Positions 55,160 through 64,000 of a stretch of 64,000 nt of DNA are shown piece by piece (within the stretch, counting starts at the first letter, position 1; every line of letters starts with the position of its first letter). Source of the stretch: Pseudomonas frederiksbergensis (GTDB lineage: Bacteria; Pseudomonadota; Gammaproteobacteria; Pseudomonadales; Pseudomonadaceae); contig NZ_JAAUOE010000004.1 in assembly GCF_017114915.1 (NCBI RefSeq), forward strand, positions 173,927 to 237,926, read 5' to 3'. Made by a program: the position numbers and the translations under genes. The notes under the pieces were generated by a model, which saw only the letters and a list, made by a program, of their open reading frames with translations, had not been told where the DNA came from and did no database searches.

Positions 55160-55459
55160 ATGTGCGAGCTTTACGTCAAGGCCGATCCGATTCTCTACGA
55201 ATCGCGCTCCCGCTCGCTGCGCATCTGCGGGGTGGTGACCACCCTGCGGCTGGAGAATCAGTTCTGGGACATTCTCAGCGAAATCGCCGAGGTCGACGGC
55301 ATGACCACCAATCAGTTGATCGCCAAGTTGTATGAAGAGGTGATGGACTACCGCGGCGAAGTGGTGAATTTCGCCTCGTTCTTGCGGGTCAGTTGCATGC
55401 GCTATTTGAGCCAGCGCCGGGTGGCTGTGCCACAGATGAGTGTGGTGCGGTCGGCCTGA
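55160..55459 (+). CDS. Ribbon-helix-helix domain protein
   Basis: A 99-residue protein with an RHH_4-type domain. The strand SRSLRICGVVTTLRLENQFWDIL is followed by helices EIAEVDGMTTNQLIAKLYEEVMD, then FASFLRVSCMRYL. Such proteins are small DNA-binding regulators, usually dimeric. The ATG at 55160 follows GAGGG; 64 in-frame codons upstream overlap the preceding gene and are a shadow. It is likely co-transcribed with the DJ-1/PfpI gene and may control it. Confidence 0.82.
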   Translation: MCELYVKADPILYESRSRSLRICGVVTTLRLENQFWDILSEIAEVDGMTTNQLIAKLYEEVMDYRGEVVNFASFLRVSCMRYLSQRRVAVPQMSVVRSA

Positions 55460-55466
55460 ACATCGA

Positions 55467-55541
55467 AAAATCGCGGGCTTCGCCAACTCCTGCAGAGGTA
55501 TGCAACCTCGTGTAGGCGCTGGCGAAGCCTGCGATCTTTTG
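55467..55541. repeat. Degraded REP pair (GCGATCTTTT family)
   Basis: AAAAATCGCGGGCTTCGCCAACTCCTGCA and TGTAGGCGCTGGCGAAGCCTGCGATCTTTTG form an imperfect inverted pair. Confidence 0.75.
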
Positions 55542-55606
55542 ATCTTGCCGTTGAGGTGGTCTTTACTCTGAAGCGCGAAACCTATCAATCGCCAAGGAGT
55601 ACAAAC

Positions 55607-55951
55607 ATGTCCGGATGGTACGAAGTGAGCAAAACCAGCAATGGTCAGTTCAGGTTTGTGTTGAAAGCTGCCAATGCCGAAACCATTCTGACCAGCGAGT
55701 TATACACCACGCGCAGTGCGGCCGATGGCGGTATCGCCTCGGTTCAGGCCAACAGCCCGCTGGACGAACGCTACGAGAAAAAAAGCACCAAGGACGGCCA
55801 TCCTTACTTCAATCTCAAGGCTGCCAACCATCAAATCATCGGCAGCAGCGAGTCCTACTCATCCGACGCCGCGAGGGAGAAGGGCATTGCCAGCGTCAAA
55901 GCCAATGGCCCGACCACGGTGATCAAGGACAAGACCTTGCCGGTGTTCTGA
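55607..55951 (+). CDS. YegP-like DUF1508 protein
   Basis: A 114-residue protein built from two DUF1508 repeats. Each begins with a strand GQFRFVLKAANAETILTSELY or HPYFNLKAANHQIIGSSESY, followed by a helix and IASVQANSP / IASVKANGP. Small E. coli YegP has the same duplicated fold; function unclear. AAGGAG stands eight bases before the ATG. Single gene. Confidence 0.9.
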   Translation: MSGWYEVSKTSNGQFRFVLKAANAETILTSELYTTRSAADGGIASVQANSPLDERYEKKSTKDGHPYFNLKAANHQIIGSSESYSSDAAREKGIASVKANGPTTVIKDKTLPVF

Positions 55952-56009
55952 GCACAGCATCCAACTCCCCTTCGCGGGCTTGCCCGCGATGGTGTCAGCC
56001 GCGTCGCCG

Positions 56010-57029
56010 CTAAACCTCGACTGGAACTGTGAGCTTAGGGTTACCGAGCGCATGGGTTTTCGAATCAAAAAACCGCAACGCCACCCCCGTCCCCTCGAAC
56101 ACCTTCGCGTAATGCCGCTTCTGATGCTGGATGAACGCCTTGCTGCGCGGGTAAATCGAAATCGCCACCGCTTTCGGCTTCGCCTGGCGCAACGCATGAA
56201 CAATGTGACTGTCCTGCTCGCCAAGGGCATGCCCGAAGATGCACAACCCGTCGCCATGGCCCAGTAACTGGTCGTAGCAGAACGACAGGTAATCCGAGCT
56301 GCGAATGGTTTTGAGCTTGTCCTGCGCCGGGCCTTCATTGACGAACAGCGGCACGTCGTCGAGGGTCTTGATCGTATTGTTGATCGCGAAATTGCCCAGC
56401 AACGTACCCTCGGTCGACATCAGTTTGCGCGCCGTGCCGTCCTGATTGCGCACCAGATGCAGGCCGCCGTGCAGGTACAACAAACGTGGCTTGTCGGTGG
56501 CGCTGGCGCTCAGGTCGAAACCCGGCTCGGTCCCCTGGAACAGATCGGTCATGACGTCAGGCCGATGCTGGATCGCCCAATGGTTGAGCAAGTCGTAGTT
56601 GGTGGTGAACACCGTCCGATAGCTGCCCAGTTCCTGATTGATCGCCATCAGTGTCGAGGCTTTCACCAGCCGCCACGGGATGTGCACCGCGTGCACGCTG
56701 TTGATCAGCGCTTCCTTGATCGCGTAATAGCGATTGCGCGGTGCCGCGGAGCTGACGGCCAGGGCCTTGTTGACCCGGCTGGTGGTCTTCAGCGCGCCAA
56801 GCACCTGCTCGAAACTGCGCGTCTGCATCGCGTCGAACACGCTCAGTTCGGATTGGCTCAGAGGCTTTTCTTCGACGGTGCGGGCGTTTTCGAACAGCGA
56901 GTCATAGCCGAAGTCGTCCCATACCGCACGACTGGCGCCATTACCCACCAGCAGGCCGCCGAACGAGGCGGTGGTGCGCAAGGCGTTCCAGTCTTCAAGT
57001 TGGGCATCGACATCCTGGAAATCGGTCAT
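56010..57029 (-). CDS. DUF4917 / SIR2-like domain protein
   Basis: A 339-residue soluble protein. LLVGNGASRAVWDDFGYDSLF near the N-terminus is a Rossmann-like start. VFTTNYDLLNHWA and YLHGGLHL in the middle match the N-[YF]-D and LHG motifs of SIR2-like NAD-binding domains, and CIFGHALGEQDSHIVHAL comes later. SIR2-like domains act as NAD-consuming effectors in several phage-defence systems, but this protein stands alone with no partner, so I make no defence claim. An ATG at 57029 is chosen over a TTG three codons upstream. Confidence 0.75.
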   Translation of the reverse strand: MTDFQDVDAQLEDWNALRTTASFGGLLVGNGASRAVWDDFGYDSLFENARTVEEKPLSQSELSVFDAMQTRSFEQVLGALKTTSRVNKALAVSSAAPRNRYYAIKEALINSVHAVHIPWRLVKASTLMAINQELGSYRTVFTTNYDLLNHWAIQHRPDVMTDLFQGTEPGFDLSASATDKPRLLYLHGGLHLVRNQDGTARKLMSTEGTLLGNFAINNTIKTLDDVPLFVNEGPAQDKLKTIRSSDYLSFCYDQLLGHGDGLCIFGHALGEQDSHIVHALRQAKPKAVAISIYPRSKAFIQHQKRHYAKVFEGTGVALRFFDSKTHALGNPKLTVPVEV

Positions 57030-57185
57030 TGCGATCAAAGTCTCAAAGCAAAAGGTCTGATGGACGGCGACTTTATCACGACCCGGACTTGAGCCAGATC
57101 AAGTTACCGCACGACTAATGGGTCGATCCTGTGCGCTCCCGCCAAACCGGCGCTGCCGATTCGGTTTCAGCCAGGAGACTTGCGC

Positions 57186-58334
57186 ATGAGCAGTACGTTT
57201 TTCATCCCCGCCGTGAACATCATGGGCACCGGGTGCCTCGACGAAGCCATGGACGCCATTGGCAAGTATGGTTTTCGCAAGGCGTTGATCGTCACCGACG
57301 CCGGGCTGGCCAAGGCTGGCGTAGCGGGCATGATCGCCGAGAAACTGGCGATGCAGGACATCGACTCGGTGATTTTCGACGGCGCCAAGCCGAATCCGAG
57401 CATCGCCAACGTCGAATGCGGTCTGGGCCTGCTCAAGGAAAGTCGCTGTGATTTCGTGGTGTCGCTGGGCGGCGGTTCGCCTCACGACTGTGCCAAGGGT
57501 ATCGCTTTGTGCGCCACCAACGGCGGGGCGATTCGTGACTATGAAGGTGTCGATCAGTCGACCAAACCCCAGCTGCCGCTGATCGCGATCAACACCACCG
57601 CGGGCACCGCCAGCGAGATGACCCGTTTTTGCATCATCACCGACGAAACCCGTCACGTGAAAATGGCCATCGTCGACCGCAACGTCACGCCGCTGCTGTC
57701 AGTCAATGACCCAGAGCTGATGGTCGCCATGCCCAAGGGCCTGACCGCCGCCACTGGCATGGACGCACTGACTCACGCCATCGAAGCCTACGTCTCCACG
57801 GCGGCCAACCCGATTACCGATGCCTGTGCGCTGAAAGCCATCACGTTGATCAGCTATAACCTGCGCCTGGCCGTGCGTGACGGCAATGACCTGCTCGCGC
57901 GGGAAAACATGGCTTATGCGCAATTCCTGGCGGGTATGGCGTTCAACAATGCGTCCCTTGGCTACGTTCATGCCATGGCTCACCAGTTAGGCGGCTTCTA
58001 CGACTTGCCCCATGGCGTGTGCAACGCGGTGCTGCTGCCCCATGTGCAAAGCTTCAATGCGTTGGTTTGCGCCGATCGCCTGGCCGATGTGGCCCGCGCA
58101 ATGGGCGCTGACATTCGCGGGTTCAGCGCGGAAGAAGGGGCGCAAGCGGCGATCGTGGCGATCCGCAACCTGGCCAGGGACGTGGACATTCCCGCTGGTT
58201 TGCGTGAGCTCGGTGCCAGGCTCAATGACATTCCGGTCCTTGCCGCCAACGCGCTGAAAGACGCCTGCGGACTGACCAATCCACGGGCGGCGGATCAGCG
58301 GCAGATCGAGGAGATTTTCCGCAGCGCGTTCTAA
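57186..58334 (+). CDS. yiaY: Iron-containing alcohol dehydrogenase (YiaY type)
   Basis: A 382-residue group III alcohol dehydrogenase. The NAD-binding block is [18 protein letters not shown], and the metal-binding residues lie in [23 protein letters not shown] and [15 protein letters not shown]. The oxidised substrate is probably a short alcohol; the physiological one is unknown. CCAGGAGAC precedes the ATG at 57186. Single gene, 70 bp before the LysR gene. Confidence 0.9.
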   Translation: MSSTFFIPAVNIMGTGCLDEAMDAIGKYGFRKALIVTDAGLAKAGVAGMIAEKLAMQDIDSVIFDGAKPNPSIANVECGLGLLKESRCDFVVSLGGGSPHDCAKGIALCATNGGAIRDYEGVDQSTKPQLPLIAINTTAGTASEMTRFCIITDETRHVKMAIVDRNVTPLLSVNDPELMVAMPKGLTAATGMDALTHAIEAYVSTAANPITDACALKAITLISYNLRLAVRDGNDLLARENMAYAQFLAGMAFNNASLGYVHAMAHQLGGFYDLPHGVCNAVLLPHVQSFNALVCADRLADVARAMGADIRGFSAEEGAQAAIVAIRNLARDVDIPAGLRELGARLNDIPVLAANALKDACGLTNPRAADQRQIEEIFRSAF

Positions 58335-58403
58335 CCACGGCACGGTCGGTAACAGAGGACGCTATGCTGCGACTTTGTCCGAGCCAACATTGCCGAGAGC
58401 CTG

Positions 58404-59312
58404 ATGCTGCCAAAAAGCCTGATCCGCCGCCTCGACCTGATCACTCTCCAGCTGTTTGTGGCCGTTCACGAAGAGGGCACCTTGACCCGTGCCGCCGCCC
58501 GCGAAGCAATCGCGGTGTCGGCGGCCAGCAAGCGCTTGATGGAACTGGAACAAGTGCTGGGCATCAGCCTGTTCGTGCGTCAGGCCAAGGGCATGACCCT
58601 GACGCCGGCCGGTGAAACCCTGCTGCATCATGCCCGGCAGATGTTGTTCAACGTCGAAAAGATGGGCCTCGAACTGGGCGAACACAGCCACGGTGTGCGC
58701 GGTTATGTGCGGATGCTCGCCAATCTGTCGGCGATCATTCAGTTCCTGCCCGAAGACCTGCGGGACTTTTCCGCGCGCCATCCCCAAGTCAAGACCGACC
58801 TCGAAGAACGCCCCAGCAGTGGGGTGATTCAGGGCGTGCTCGATGGCGTGGCGGACCTTGGGATCTGCTCCAGCGACAGCGACGTCAAAGGTCTGCACAG
58901 TGTTCTTTATCGCCAGGACAAACTGGTGGTGCTGATGCCGGCCGATCATCCGTTGGCGAGTCGTTCGACCCTGGCTTTTGCCGACACGCTGGACAGCGAT
59001 TACGTCGGTCTGCATTCGGCCAGTTCCATCAACATGCGCACCCATGCGGCCGCGCGCAAGGCCGGCAAGGTGCTGAGGCTGCGGATTCATGTGCCGGGGT
59101 TCGACGCCATGTGCCGGATGGTCCAGGCCAACATGGGCATCGGCATCCTGCCGCAAAAGGCTTACGAATTGTTTGGCCGGGCGTTGGGTTTGCACGCGGT
59201 GCCGCTAACGGATGACTGGTCGGATCGTGCGTTGATTCTGGTGGTGCGCGATGAAGCGGCGTTGTCGCCGGTGAGCCGGATGTTGTTTGAGCAGTTGCGT
59301 GGGCAGGTCTGA
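58404..59312 (+). CDS. LysR-family regulator of the downstream CoA cluster
   Basis: A 302-residue LysR regulator. The winged helix is at about 10-68 (LQLFVAVHEEGTLTRAAAREAIAVSAASKRLMELEQVLGISLF), and the rest is a two-lobed effector domain. It lies upstream of, and in the same direction as, the CoA-transferase set, with an 8-3-8 palindrome in the gap. It probably activates that set in response to an organic acid; the effector is unknown. Confidence 0.9.
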   Translation: MLPKSLIRRLDLITLQLFVAVHEEGTLTRAAAREAIAVSAASKRLMELEQVLGISLFVRQAKGMTLTPAGETLLHHARQMLFNVEKMGLELGEHSHGVRGYVRMLANLSAIIQFLPEDLRDFSARHPQVKTDLEERPSSGVIQGVLDGVADLGICSSDSDVKGLHSVLYRQDKLVVLMPADHPLASRSTLAFADTLDSDYVGLHSASSINMRTHAAARKAGKVLRLRIHVPGFDAMCRMVQANMGIGILPQKAYELFGRALGLHAVPLTDDWSDRALILVVRDEAALSPVSRMLFEQLRGQV

Positions 59313-59360
59313 ACATTCTCTATTGGATGGGCGGCCTCATCGCGAGATCCTCCAGCCTGG

Positions 59361-59379
59361 CGTTCGCGTTTCGCGAACG
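59361..59379. promoter_or_regulatory. LysR-type operator candidate
   Basis: CGTTCGCG-TTT-CGCGAACG is a perfect palindrome and contains the T-N11-A pattern usual for LysR sites (TTCGC-N5-GCGAA). It lies about 85 bp before the CoA-transferase start. Confidence 0.65.
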
Positions 59380-59462
59380 GTCGTTGCCAACTGAAGGTTG
59401 GATTCCTTGGTACTCGGTCCTCTAGCCTTGGCTCATATTCCAAGAACAAGAGGTATCCCGCG

Positions 59463-60656
59463 ATGACTGCCCCCTTGAGTGCAATCAAAGTGATCGAGAT
59501 CGGCACGCTGATCGCCGCGCCGTTCGCCGCGCGCATGCTGGCCGAGTTCGGCGCCGAAGTGATCAAGATCGAAGCCATGGGCCAGGGCGATCCCCTGCGC
59601 AAATGGCGCAAGCTGCACGAAGGCACTTCGTTGTGGTGGTACCTGCAATCGCGAAACAAGAAGTCCCTGGCGCTGAACCTGAAATCTCCCGAAGGCATCG
59701 AACTGGTCAAGCAACTGGCGACCGACGCCGATGTGCTGATCGAAAACCTGCGCCCCGGCGCCCTGGAGAAGCTCGGCCTGGGCTGGGACGTGTTGCACGC
59801 CCTCAACCCCAACCTGACCCTGGTGCGCATCTCCGGTTACGGCCAGACCGGCCCGTACCGTGATCGTCCGGGTTTCGGTGCCATCGGCGAGGCCATGGGC
59901 GGGATTCGCTACACCACCGGCACCCCCGGTTCACCGCCGGCCCGAGTGGGCGTGAGTCTGGGTGATTCGCTGGCTTCGCTGCACGCGGTCATCGGTGCCT
60001 TGATGTCGCTGCTGCGGGTCAAGACCGGGCAGGGCGGCGGGCAGGTGGTGGATGTGTCTTTGGCCGAAAGCGTGTTCAACGTGATGGAAAGCCTGGTGCC
60101 GGAATACGACATGCAGGGTCATGTGCGTGAGCGCAGCGGCGGGGCGTTGCCGGGCATTGCGCCGTCCAACACCTACCTGACGGCCGACGGTGCCTACGTG
60201 GTGATCGCCGGCAACAGCGACCCGATCTACAAGCGCCTGATGACAGTGATTGGTCGGGTCGATCTGGCCGACGCGCCGGAGTTCGCCCATAACGATGGCC
60301 GCGCCGCCAGAAGCAACGTGCTCGACGCTGCAATCACCCATTGGACCAGCAGCTTGCCGATCAACGAAGTGTTGTCGGCCCTGGAAGCCGCCGAAGTCCC
60401 GGCCGGACGCATCTATTCGGTGGCCGATATCGTCGCCGATCCCCACTATCAGGCGCGGGACATGCTGCTCAACGCCGAACTGCCGGGTGGTGCCACAGTG
60501 AAGATGCCGGGCATCGTACCGAAAATGTCGGAGACCCCCGGCGGCGTGAACTGGTCGGGGCCGAGCCTGGGTCAGCACACCGACGGCATCCTCTTAGGGC
60601 TGGGGCTGACTGACCAGGACATCGAACGCCTGAAGGCTGAAGGGGTGGTGCAATGA
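59463..60656 (+). CDS. CaiB/BaiF-family (class III) CoA-transferase
   Basis: A 397-residue enzyme that moves CoA between carboxylic acids. It starts LSAIKVIEIGTLIAAPFAARMLAEFGAEVIKIE. The position matching the formyl-CoA transferase catalytic aspartate is D168 in VSLGDSLASLHA, and RISGYGQTGPYRDRPGFG is a family block. The stop overlaps the lyase start (ATGA). With the lyase it would activate and then split a branched dicarboxylic acid. Confidence 0.9.
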   Translation: MTAPLSAIKVIEIGTLIAAPFAARMLAEFGAEVIKIEAMGQGDPLRKWRKLHEGTSLWWYLQSRNKKSLALNLKSPEGIELVKQLATDADVLIENLRPGALEKLGLGWDVLHALNPNLTLVRISGYGQTGPYRDRPGFGAIGEAMGGIRYTTGTPGSPPARVGVSLGDSLASLHAVIGALMSLLRVKTGQGGGQVVDVSLAESVFNVMESLVPEYDMQGHVRERSGGALPGIAPSNTYLTADGAYVVIAGNSDPIYKRLMTVIGRVDLADAPEFAHNDGRAARSNVLDAAITHWTSSLPINEVLSALEAAEVPAGRIYSVADIVADPHYQARDMLLNAELPGGATVKMPGIVPKMSETPGGVNWSGPSLGQHTDGILLGLGLTDQDIERLKAEGVVQ

Positions 60657-61579
60657 TCACTGATTATTCCCAGACGCTGATCGTTCAGGAAGTCTCCCCG
60701 CGTGACGGTTTGCAGATCGAGCCGACCTGGGTCGAAACCGTCGACAAGATTGCGCTGATCGATCAGCTGTCGCTGGCGGGGTTCAGCCGCATCGAAGCCG
60801 GTTCGTTCGTTTCACCCAAGGCGATTCCCGCGCTGCGCGATGGCGAGCAGGTATTCAAAGGCATTGCCCGGCGGCCGGGCGTGATCTATGTCGCGTTGAT
60901 CCCCAACCTCAAAGGCGCGCAACGAGCACTGGACTCGGGTGCCGACGAGCTGAACCTGGTGATGTCCGCCAGCCAGACCCACAACCTGGCGAACATGCGG
61001 ATGCGCTGCGAGGCGTCATTGGCGGCATTTGGCGAAATCGTCGAGTTCGTTCGCGGCACGCCGGTGCGGCTCAACGGCAGCATCGCCACGACCTTCGGTT
61101 GCCCGTTCGAAGGCAGGATCGATGAGGGCCGGGTGCTGCAGATTATCGAGGCTTATCAGGAGCTCGGGATTCAGGGCATTACCCTGGCGGACACCACCGG
61201 CATGGCCAATCCGCGGCAGGTCGATCGCTTGGTGCGACGGGTGTTGCAGCGGGTTTCACCGGCTGATCTGACCCTGCACTTCCACAACACTCGCGGCCTC
61301 GGCCTGTGCAACGTACTGGCCGCCTATGAGGCCGGTGCCCGGCGCTTCGACGCGGCCCTCGGCGGCCTTGGCGGTTGCCCGTTCGCGCCGGGTGCCTCGG
61401 GCAATATCTGCACCGAAGATTTGGTCAACCTGTGCGATGAAATCGGCATTCACACCGGCATCGACCTGCCGTTGTTACTGAAGTTGTCCCGAGGATTGCC
61501 GGCGTTGCTGGGCCACGAAGTGCCCGGGCAGCTCGCCAAGGCCGGACGCAATTGCGACCTGCACCCCACGCCTTCCTGA
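60653..61579 (+). CDS. HMG-CoA lyase-like enzyme
   Basis: A 308-residue TIM-barrel lyase of the HMG-CoA lyase family. The barrel starts IVQEVSPRDGLQIEP (metal-binding Asp in SPRDGLQ), continues ITLADTTGMANPRQ and HFHNTRGLGLCN (metal-binding His pair), and has the active-site cysteine loop GGLGGCPFAPGASGN. It would cleave 3-hydroxy-3-methylglutaryl-CoA or a close analogue such as a citramalyl-type CoA ester. Translationally coupled to the CoA-transferase. Confidence 0.9.
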   Translation: MITDYSQTLIVQEVSPRDGLQIEPTWVETVDKIALIDQLSLAGFSRIEAGSFVSPKAIPALRDGEQVFKGIARRPGVIYVALIPNLKGAQRALDSGADELNLVMSASQTHNLANMRMRCEASLAAFGEIVEFVRGTPVRLNGSIATTFGCPFEGRIDEGRVLQIIEAYQELGIQGITLADTTGMANPRQVDRLVRRVLQRVSPADLTLHFHNTRGLGLCNVLAAYEAGARRFDAALGGLGGCPFAPGASGNICTEDLVNLCDEIGIHTGIDLPLLLKLSRGLPALLGHEVPGQLAKAGRNCDLHPTPS

Positions 61580-61594
61580 CTCACCGAACAAACC

Positions 61595-61687
61595 CTGTAG
61601 GAGCGAGGCTTGCCCGCGAAAGCGGTTTGTCAGTCGCCATCAATGCTGAATGGCAGACCGCCTTCGCGGGCAAGCCTCGCTCCTACA
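61595..61687. repeat. REP pair (CTGTAGGAGCGAGGCTTGCCCG)
   Basis: Two full inverted REP units around a spacer with TCAATGCTGAATGG, between the lyase and MFS genes of the same set. Confidence 0.88.
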
Positions 61688-61766
61688 AAAAGCGCGTTCA
61701 CTGAACACCTCAACCAGACAACAAAAACAATCGGACGCCCACGGGAAGTCTGCCTGGAGAAATACT

Positions 61767-63098
61767 ATGAGCCTCAATGTACTGGAGGCGGGTGCGAGCC
61801 CGTCCGTTAGCCACGACGCCGAAAAAGCCCTGGTCCGCAAAGTCGCCTGGCGACTGATGCCGCTGATCATGGTCTGCTACCTGTTCGCATTTTTCGACCG
61901 CATCAACATCAGCTTCGCCAAGTTCCAGCTGCAGGCTGACCTGAGCCTGAGCGACACGGCTTACGGCCTCGGCGCCGGGCTGTTTGTAGTCGGTTATGTG
62001 ATCTTCGAAGTACCGAGCAACATGATGCTCTACAAGGTCGGCGCGCGGCGCTGGATCGCCCGGATCATGATGTCCTGGGGTGTCGCCACGGCCCTCATGG
62101 TTTTCGTCAACAGCGAATGGCAGTTCTACGTCCTGCGCTTCGTGATCGGTGCGATGGAGGCGGGTTTCGCCCCGGGTGTGCTGTATTACCTGACGCTGTG
62201 GTTCCCGCAGCATTATCGTGGGCGCATCACTTCGATGCTGTTTCTCGCGTCGGCATTTGCCGGGCTGGTCGGCGCACCGTTCTCCGGGCTGGTGCTGCAA
62301 CACCTTGATGGCTTCCTTGATATGCGCGGCTGGCATTGGCTGTTTCTGCTCGGTGGCGTGCCTTGCATCGGCCTCGGCTTGCTGGTGCTGACCTTACTCA
62401 AGGACCGCATCGAAGACGCCCACTGGCTGACGCCGTCGGAGAAGACGCTGCTCGCCAGCCGTATCGCTCACCACGAACCCCACAAGAGCGGTGGCTCCTT
62501 GCTGGCAGCGCTGCGGATCCCGGGCTTCCTGACGTTGGGGCTGATCTACTTCCTGATTCAGGTGGCATCCTACGGCTTGAATTTCTGGGCACCGCAACTG
62601 ATCCGCAGTGCCGGCACCGAGAGTCCGGTGATGATCGGTTTGCTGACCTCCATTCCCTACATCTGCGGCGCCATCAGCATGGTGGTGATCGGGCGGTTGT
62701 CCGATGCCACCGGTGAGCGGCGCAAGTTTGTCGCAGGTCTGGTGGCAGTCGGCGCGGTGGGGTTCTTCTGTGCAGGAATCTTCGCTAATCACACGACGTT
62801 CCTGATTGTCGCCCTGGGCTTGCTCGGTGCCGGGATCATCGCATCTATCCCGAGCTTCTGGACCCTGCCGCCGAAACTGCTGGCCGGTGCCGGGGCGGGC
62901 GCCGCTGGCGGGATCGCGGTGATCAACACCCTTGGCCAGTTCGGTGGCATCGTCAGCCCGGTCATGGTCGGGCGGATCAGGGACCTGACCGGCAGCACCA
63001 CCCCGGCGCTGTATGTCATCGGTGTTGCTGCGTTGATCGCCGCTGCGCTGTTGCTTTGGGGGTTGCCGCAGAAGTTGCGTACGCTCGACAAGTTCTGA
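61767..63098 (+). CDS. MFS transporter, anion:cation symporter family
   Basis: A 443-residue carrier with 12 helices. VCYLFAFFDRINISFAKFQLQADL in helix 1 and SNMMLYKVGARRWIARIMMSWG in the 2-3 loop are typical of the ACS family, which takes up organic anions such as tartrate, hexuronates and dicarboxylates. It follows the CoA-transferase and lyase genes, so it may import their substrate. TGGAGA precedes the ATG at 61767; upstream in-frame codons lie in the REP element. Confidence 0.9.
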   Translation: MSLNVLEAGASPSVSHDAEKALVRKVAWRLMPLIMVCYLFAFFDRINISFAKFQLQADLSLSDTAYGLGAGLFVVGYVIFEVPSNMMLYKVGARRWIARIMMSWGVATALMVFVNSEWQFYVLRFVIGAMEAGFAPGVLYYLTLWFPQHYRGRITSMLFLASAFAGLVGAPFSGLVLQHLDGFLDMRGWHWLFLLGGVPCIGLGLLVLTLLKDRIEDAHWLTPSEKTLLASRIAHHEPHKSGGSLLAALRIPGFLTLGLIYFLIQVASYGLNFWAPQLIRSAGTESPVMIGLLTSIPYICGAISMVVIGRLSDATGERRKFVAGLVAVGAVGFFCAGIFANHTTFLIVALGLLGAGIIASIPSFWTLPPKLLAGAGAGAAGGIAVINTLGQFGGIVSPVMVGRIRDLTGSTTPALYVIGVAALIAAALLLWGLPQKLRTLDKF

Positions 63099-63116
63099 GA
63101 TTTTCTGAATTAGAAA

Positions 63117-63206
63117 GACCGCTTTCGCGAGCAAGCTCGCTCCTACATCTGACTGAGTTCCAAAGTGGGGCACGGTTAAATGTCGGAGCGGGCTTGCTTG
63201 CGAAGA
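63117..63206. repeat. Split and degraded REP units
   Basis: GACCGCTTTCGCGAGCAAGC...TCCTACA (63117-63147) and TGTCGGAGCGGGCTTGCTTGCG (63181-63202) are two REP halves in inverted orientation, both partly decayed. Confidence 0.7.
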
Positions 63207-63308
63207 CTGATTCACAACCAACAAAGCCCTGATGGTTCTACGCTCAAGGGCGTTTCAGTTGTACCCTCCGTTCGCAACCACCCAGAGAGACTCAAGGTCA
63301 CTAAACCC

Positions 63309-63725
63309 ATGCTAACCGGCCTCAACCACCTGACCCTCGCCGCCACCGACCTGAACTGCAGCGTGGCGTTCTATCGCGATCTGCTGCAATTTCAGCTTGA
63401 AGCCACTTGGGACACCGGGGCCTATCTGTCGCTACCCGGTCTGTGGCTGTGCCTTTCACTCGATCCGCTGCGCGAATCCGCGTCTGCCGCCGACTATACC
63501 CATTACGCCTTCAGCATCGGCGCTGAGGACTTCCCGTTGTTTGTCGAACATCTGCGATCCGCCAACGTGCGGGAATGGCGGGACAACCGCAGCGAAGGTG
63601 CGTCGTTCTATTTTCTCGACCCGGACGGGCACAAGCTTGAGGCGCATGTCGGGGATCTGGCGTCGCGGTTGGCGGCTTGTCGGCACCGGCCCTATGCGCG
63701 AATGAAGTTCTTCGACGATCAGTGA
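63309..63725 (+). CDS. fosA: Fosfomycin-inactivating glutathione transferase FosA
   Basis: A 138-residue glyoxalase-fold metalloenzyme. The metal ligands are H7 (GLNHLTL), H65 (YTHYAF) and E111 (LEAHVGD), one position shifted from P. aeruginosa FosA (7, 64, 110). [16 protein letters not shown] and the C-terminal [11 protein letters not shown] also match. It adds glutathione to fosfomycin, giving intrinsic resistance. The ATG at 63309 fits FosA; 43 upstream in-frame codons cross a REP unit. Single gene. Confidence 0.95.
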   Translation: MLTGLNHLTLAATDLNCSVAFYRDLLQFQLEATWDTGAYLSLPGLWLCLSLDPLRESASAADYTHYAFSIGAEDFPLFVEHLRSANVREWRDNRSEGASFYFLDPDGHKLEAHVGDLASRLAACRHRPYARMKFFDDQ

Positions 63726-63789
63726 GTCGATATTCCAGAAGCTGAGATAGACTTGCGTGCGTTCATCCAAGTGCTTCAAAGGACTCGAT

Positions 63790-63921
63790 TTGAGCTTCAT
63801 TGGTGGCCTTTTGGCCTACGCTATTGTCATTGGCATCGTCGGTGCGCGTCAGGTGCGTACGTTGTATCAGCGTCGTGAACTGGCGATCACCCGCTTTTGC
63901 GGAGTGATGAACAAGGCTTGA
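63790..63921 (+). CDS. Possible small single-helix membrane protein (TTG start)
   Basis: A frame of 43 codons starting at a TTG that stands seven bases after AAAGGA. It reads as SFIGGLLAYAIVIGIVGARQ (one membrane helix) and a basic tail VRTLYQRRELAITRFCGVMNKA. The helix followed by positive charges looks like a real small inner-membrane protein, but the rare start codon and lack of known relatives keep this tentative. The rest to the window end (63922-64000) shows nothing. Confidence 0.45.
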   Translation: MSFIGGLLAYAIVIGIVGARQVRTLYQRRELAITRFCGVMNKA

Positions 63922-64000
63922 GGCCGAACGCAGGGATGCGTCGGCCGTACGTCATCGCTTGGGCGTATGACCGGTCAGGGAGGTTTGTTCAACGTTGCAT

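Overview
The window is a stretch of chromosome from a fluorescent Pseudomonas, most likely the P. fluorescens group. The evidence is the EmhRABC/TtgRABC-type efflux locus with its operator, a XenB-like reductase, an OlsBA ornithine-lipid pair, a FosA enzyme, a CcoM peptide, a complete pca pathway, and many REP-type palindromes (GTAGGAGC...GCTCCTAC) between genes. Coding density is high, GC is high except around 25.4-25.8 kb, and there are no rRNA or tRNA genes, CRISPR arrays or recognisable insertion sequences.

Layout. 0-13.6 kb: a large tubulin/FtsZ-superfamily protein, a beta-hydroxyacid dehydrogenase, an MHYT-GGDEF-EAL c-di-GMP protein, an MFS carrier, RapA, several very small genes including CcoM, and a PiT phosphate transporter. 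14-25.2 kb: the whole protocatechuate branch of the beta-ketoadipate pathway in one block (pcaR, pcaK, pcaI, pcaJ, pcaF, pcaH, pcaG, pcaB, pcaD, pcaC) followed by a convergent OprD-type porin. Dyad sites related to the PcaR operator lie before pcaR, pcaK and pcaI, and a weaker one lies before the porin.

25.5-29.8 kb is the most interesting region. It is a compact cluster for a ribosomally made, modified peptide (RiPP): an 87-residue NHLP/Os1348-like precursor without cysteine and with a C-terminal Asp, a GNAT acetyltransferase, an HExxH-type peptide-modifying enzyme, and a 656-residue fusion of an MNIO (DUF692) domain to a SagB-type flavin dehydrogenase domain. A GacA-box-like dyad, an RsmA-like Shine-Dalgarno and an attenuator hairpin after the precursor suggest layered control. 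No exporter, protease, YcaO or radical SAM gene is visible next to it.

29.9-36.6 kb: emhABC with the divergent TetR gene emhR. 36.7-43.7 kb: an EamA exporter, an ArsR-MFS-XenB operon divergent from acpH, olsBA, and a reduced acyl-CoA-dehydrogenase-like protein. 43.9-53.4 kb: envelope genes (serine hydrolase, YceI, cardiolipin synthase-like, BglX, a LemA/TPM operon) and a methyltransferase. 53.4-64 kb: an EamA carrier, a DJ-1/PfpI protein, an RHH protein, a YegP-like protein, a DUF4917/SIR2-like protein, an Fe-alcohol dehydrogenase, a LysR-controlled set (CaiB/BaiF CoA-transferase, HMG-CoA-lyase-like enzyme, MFS carrier) that looks like a small organic-acid catabolic module, and fosA.

All functional names come from reading motifs and from memory of the families; no database search was run.
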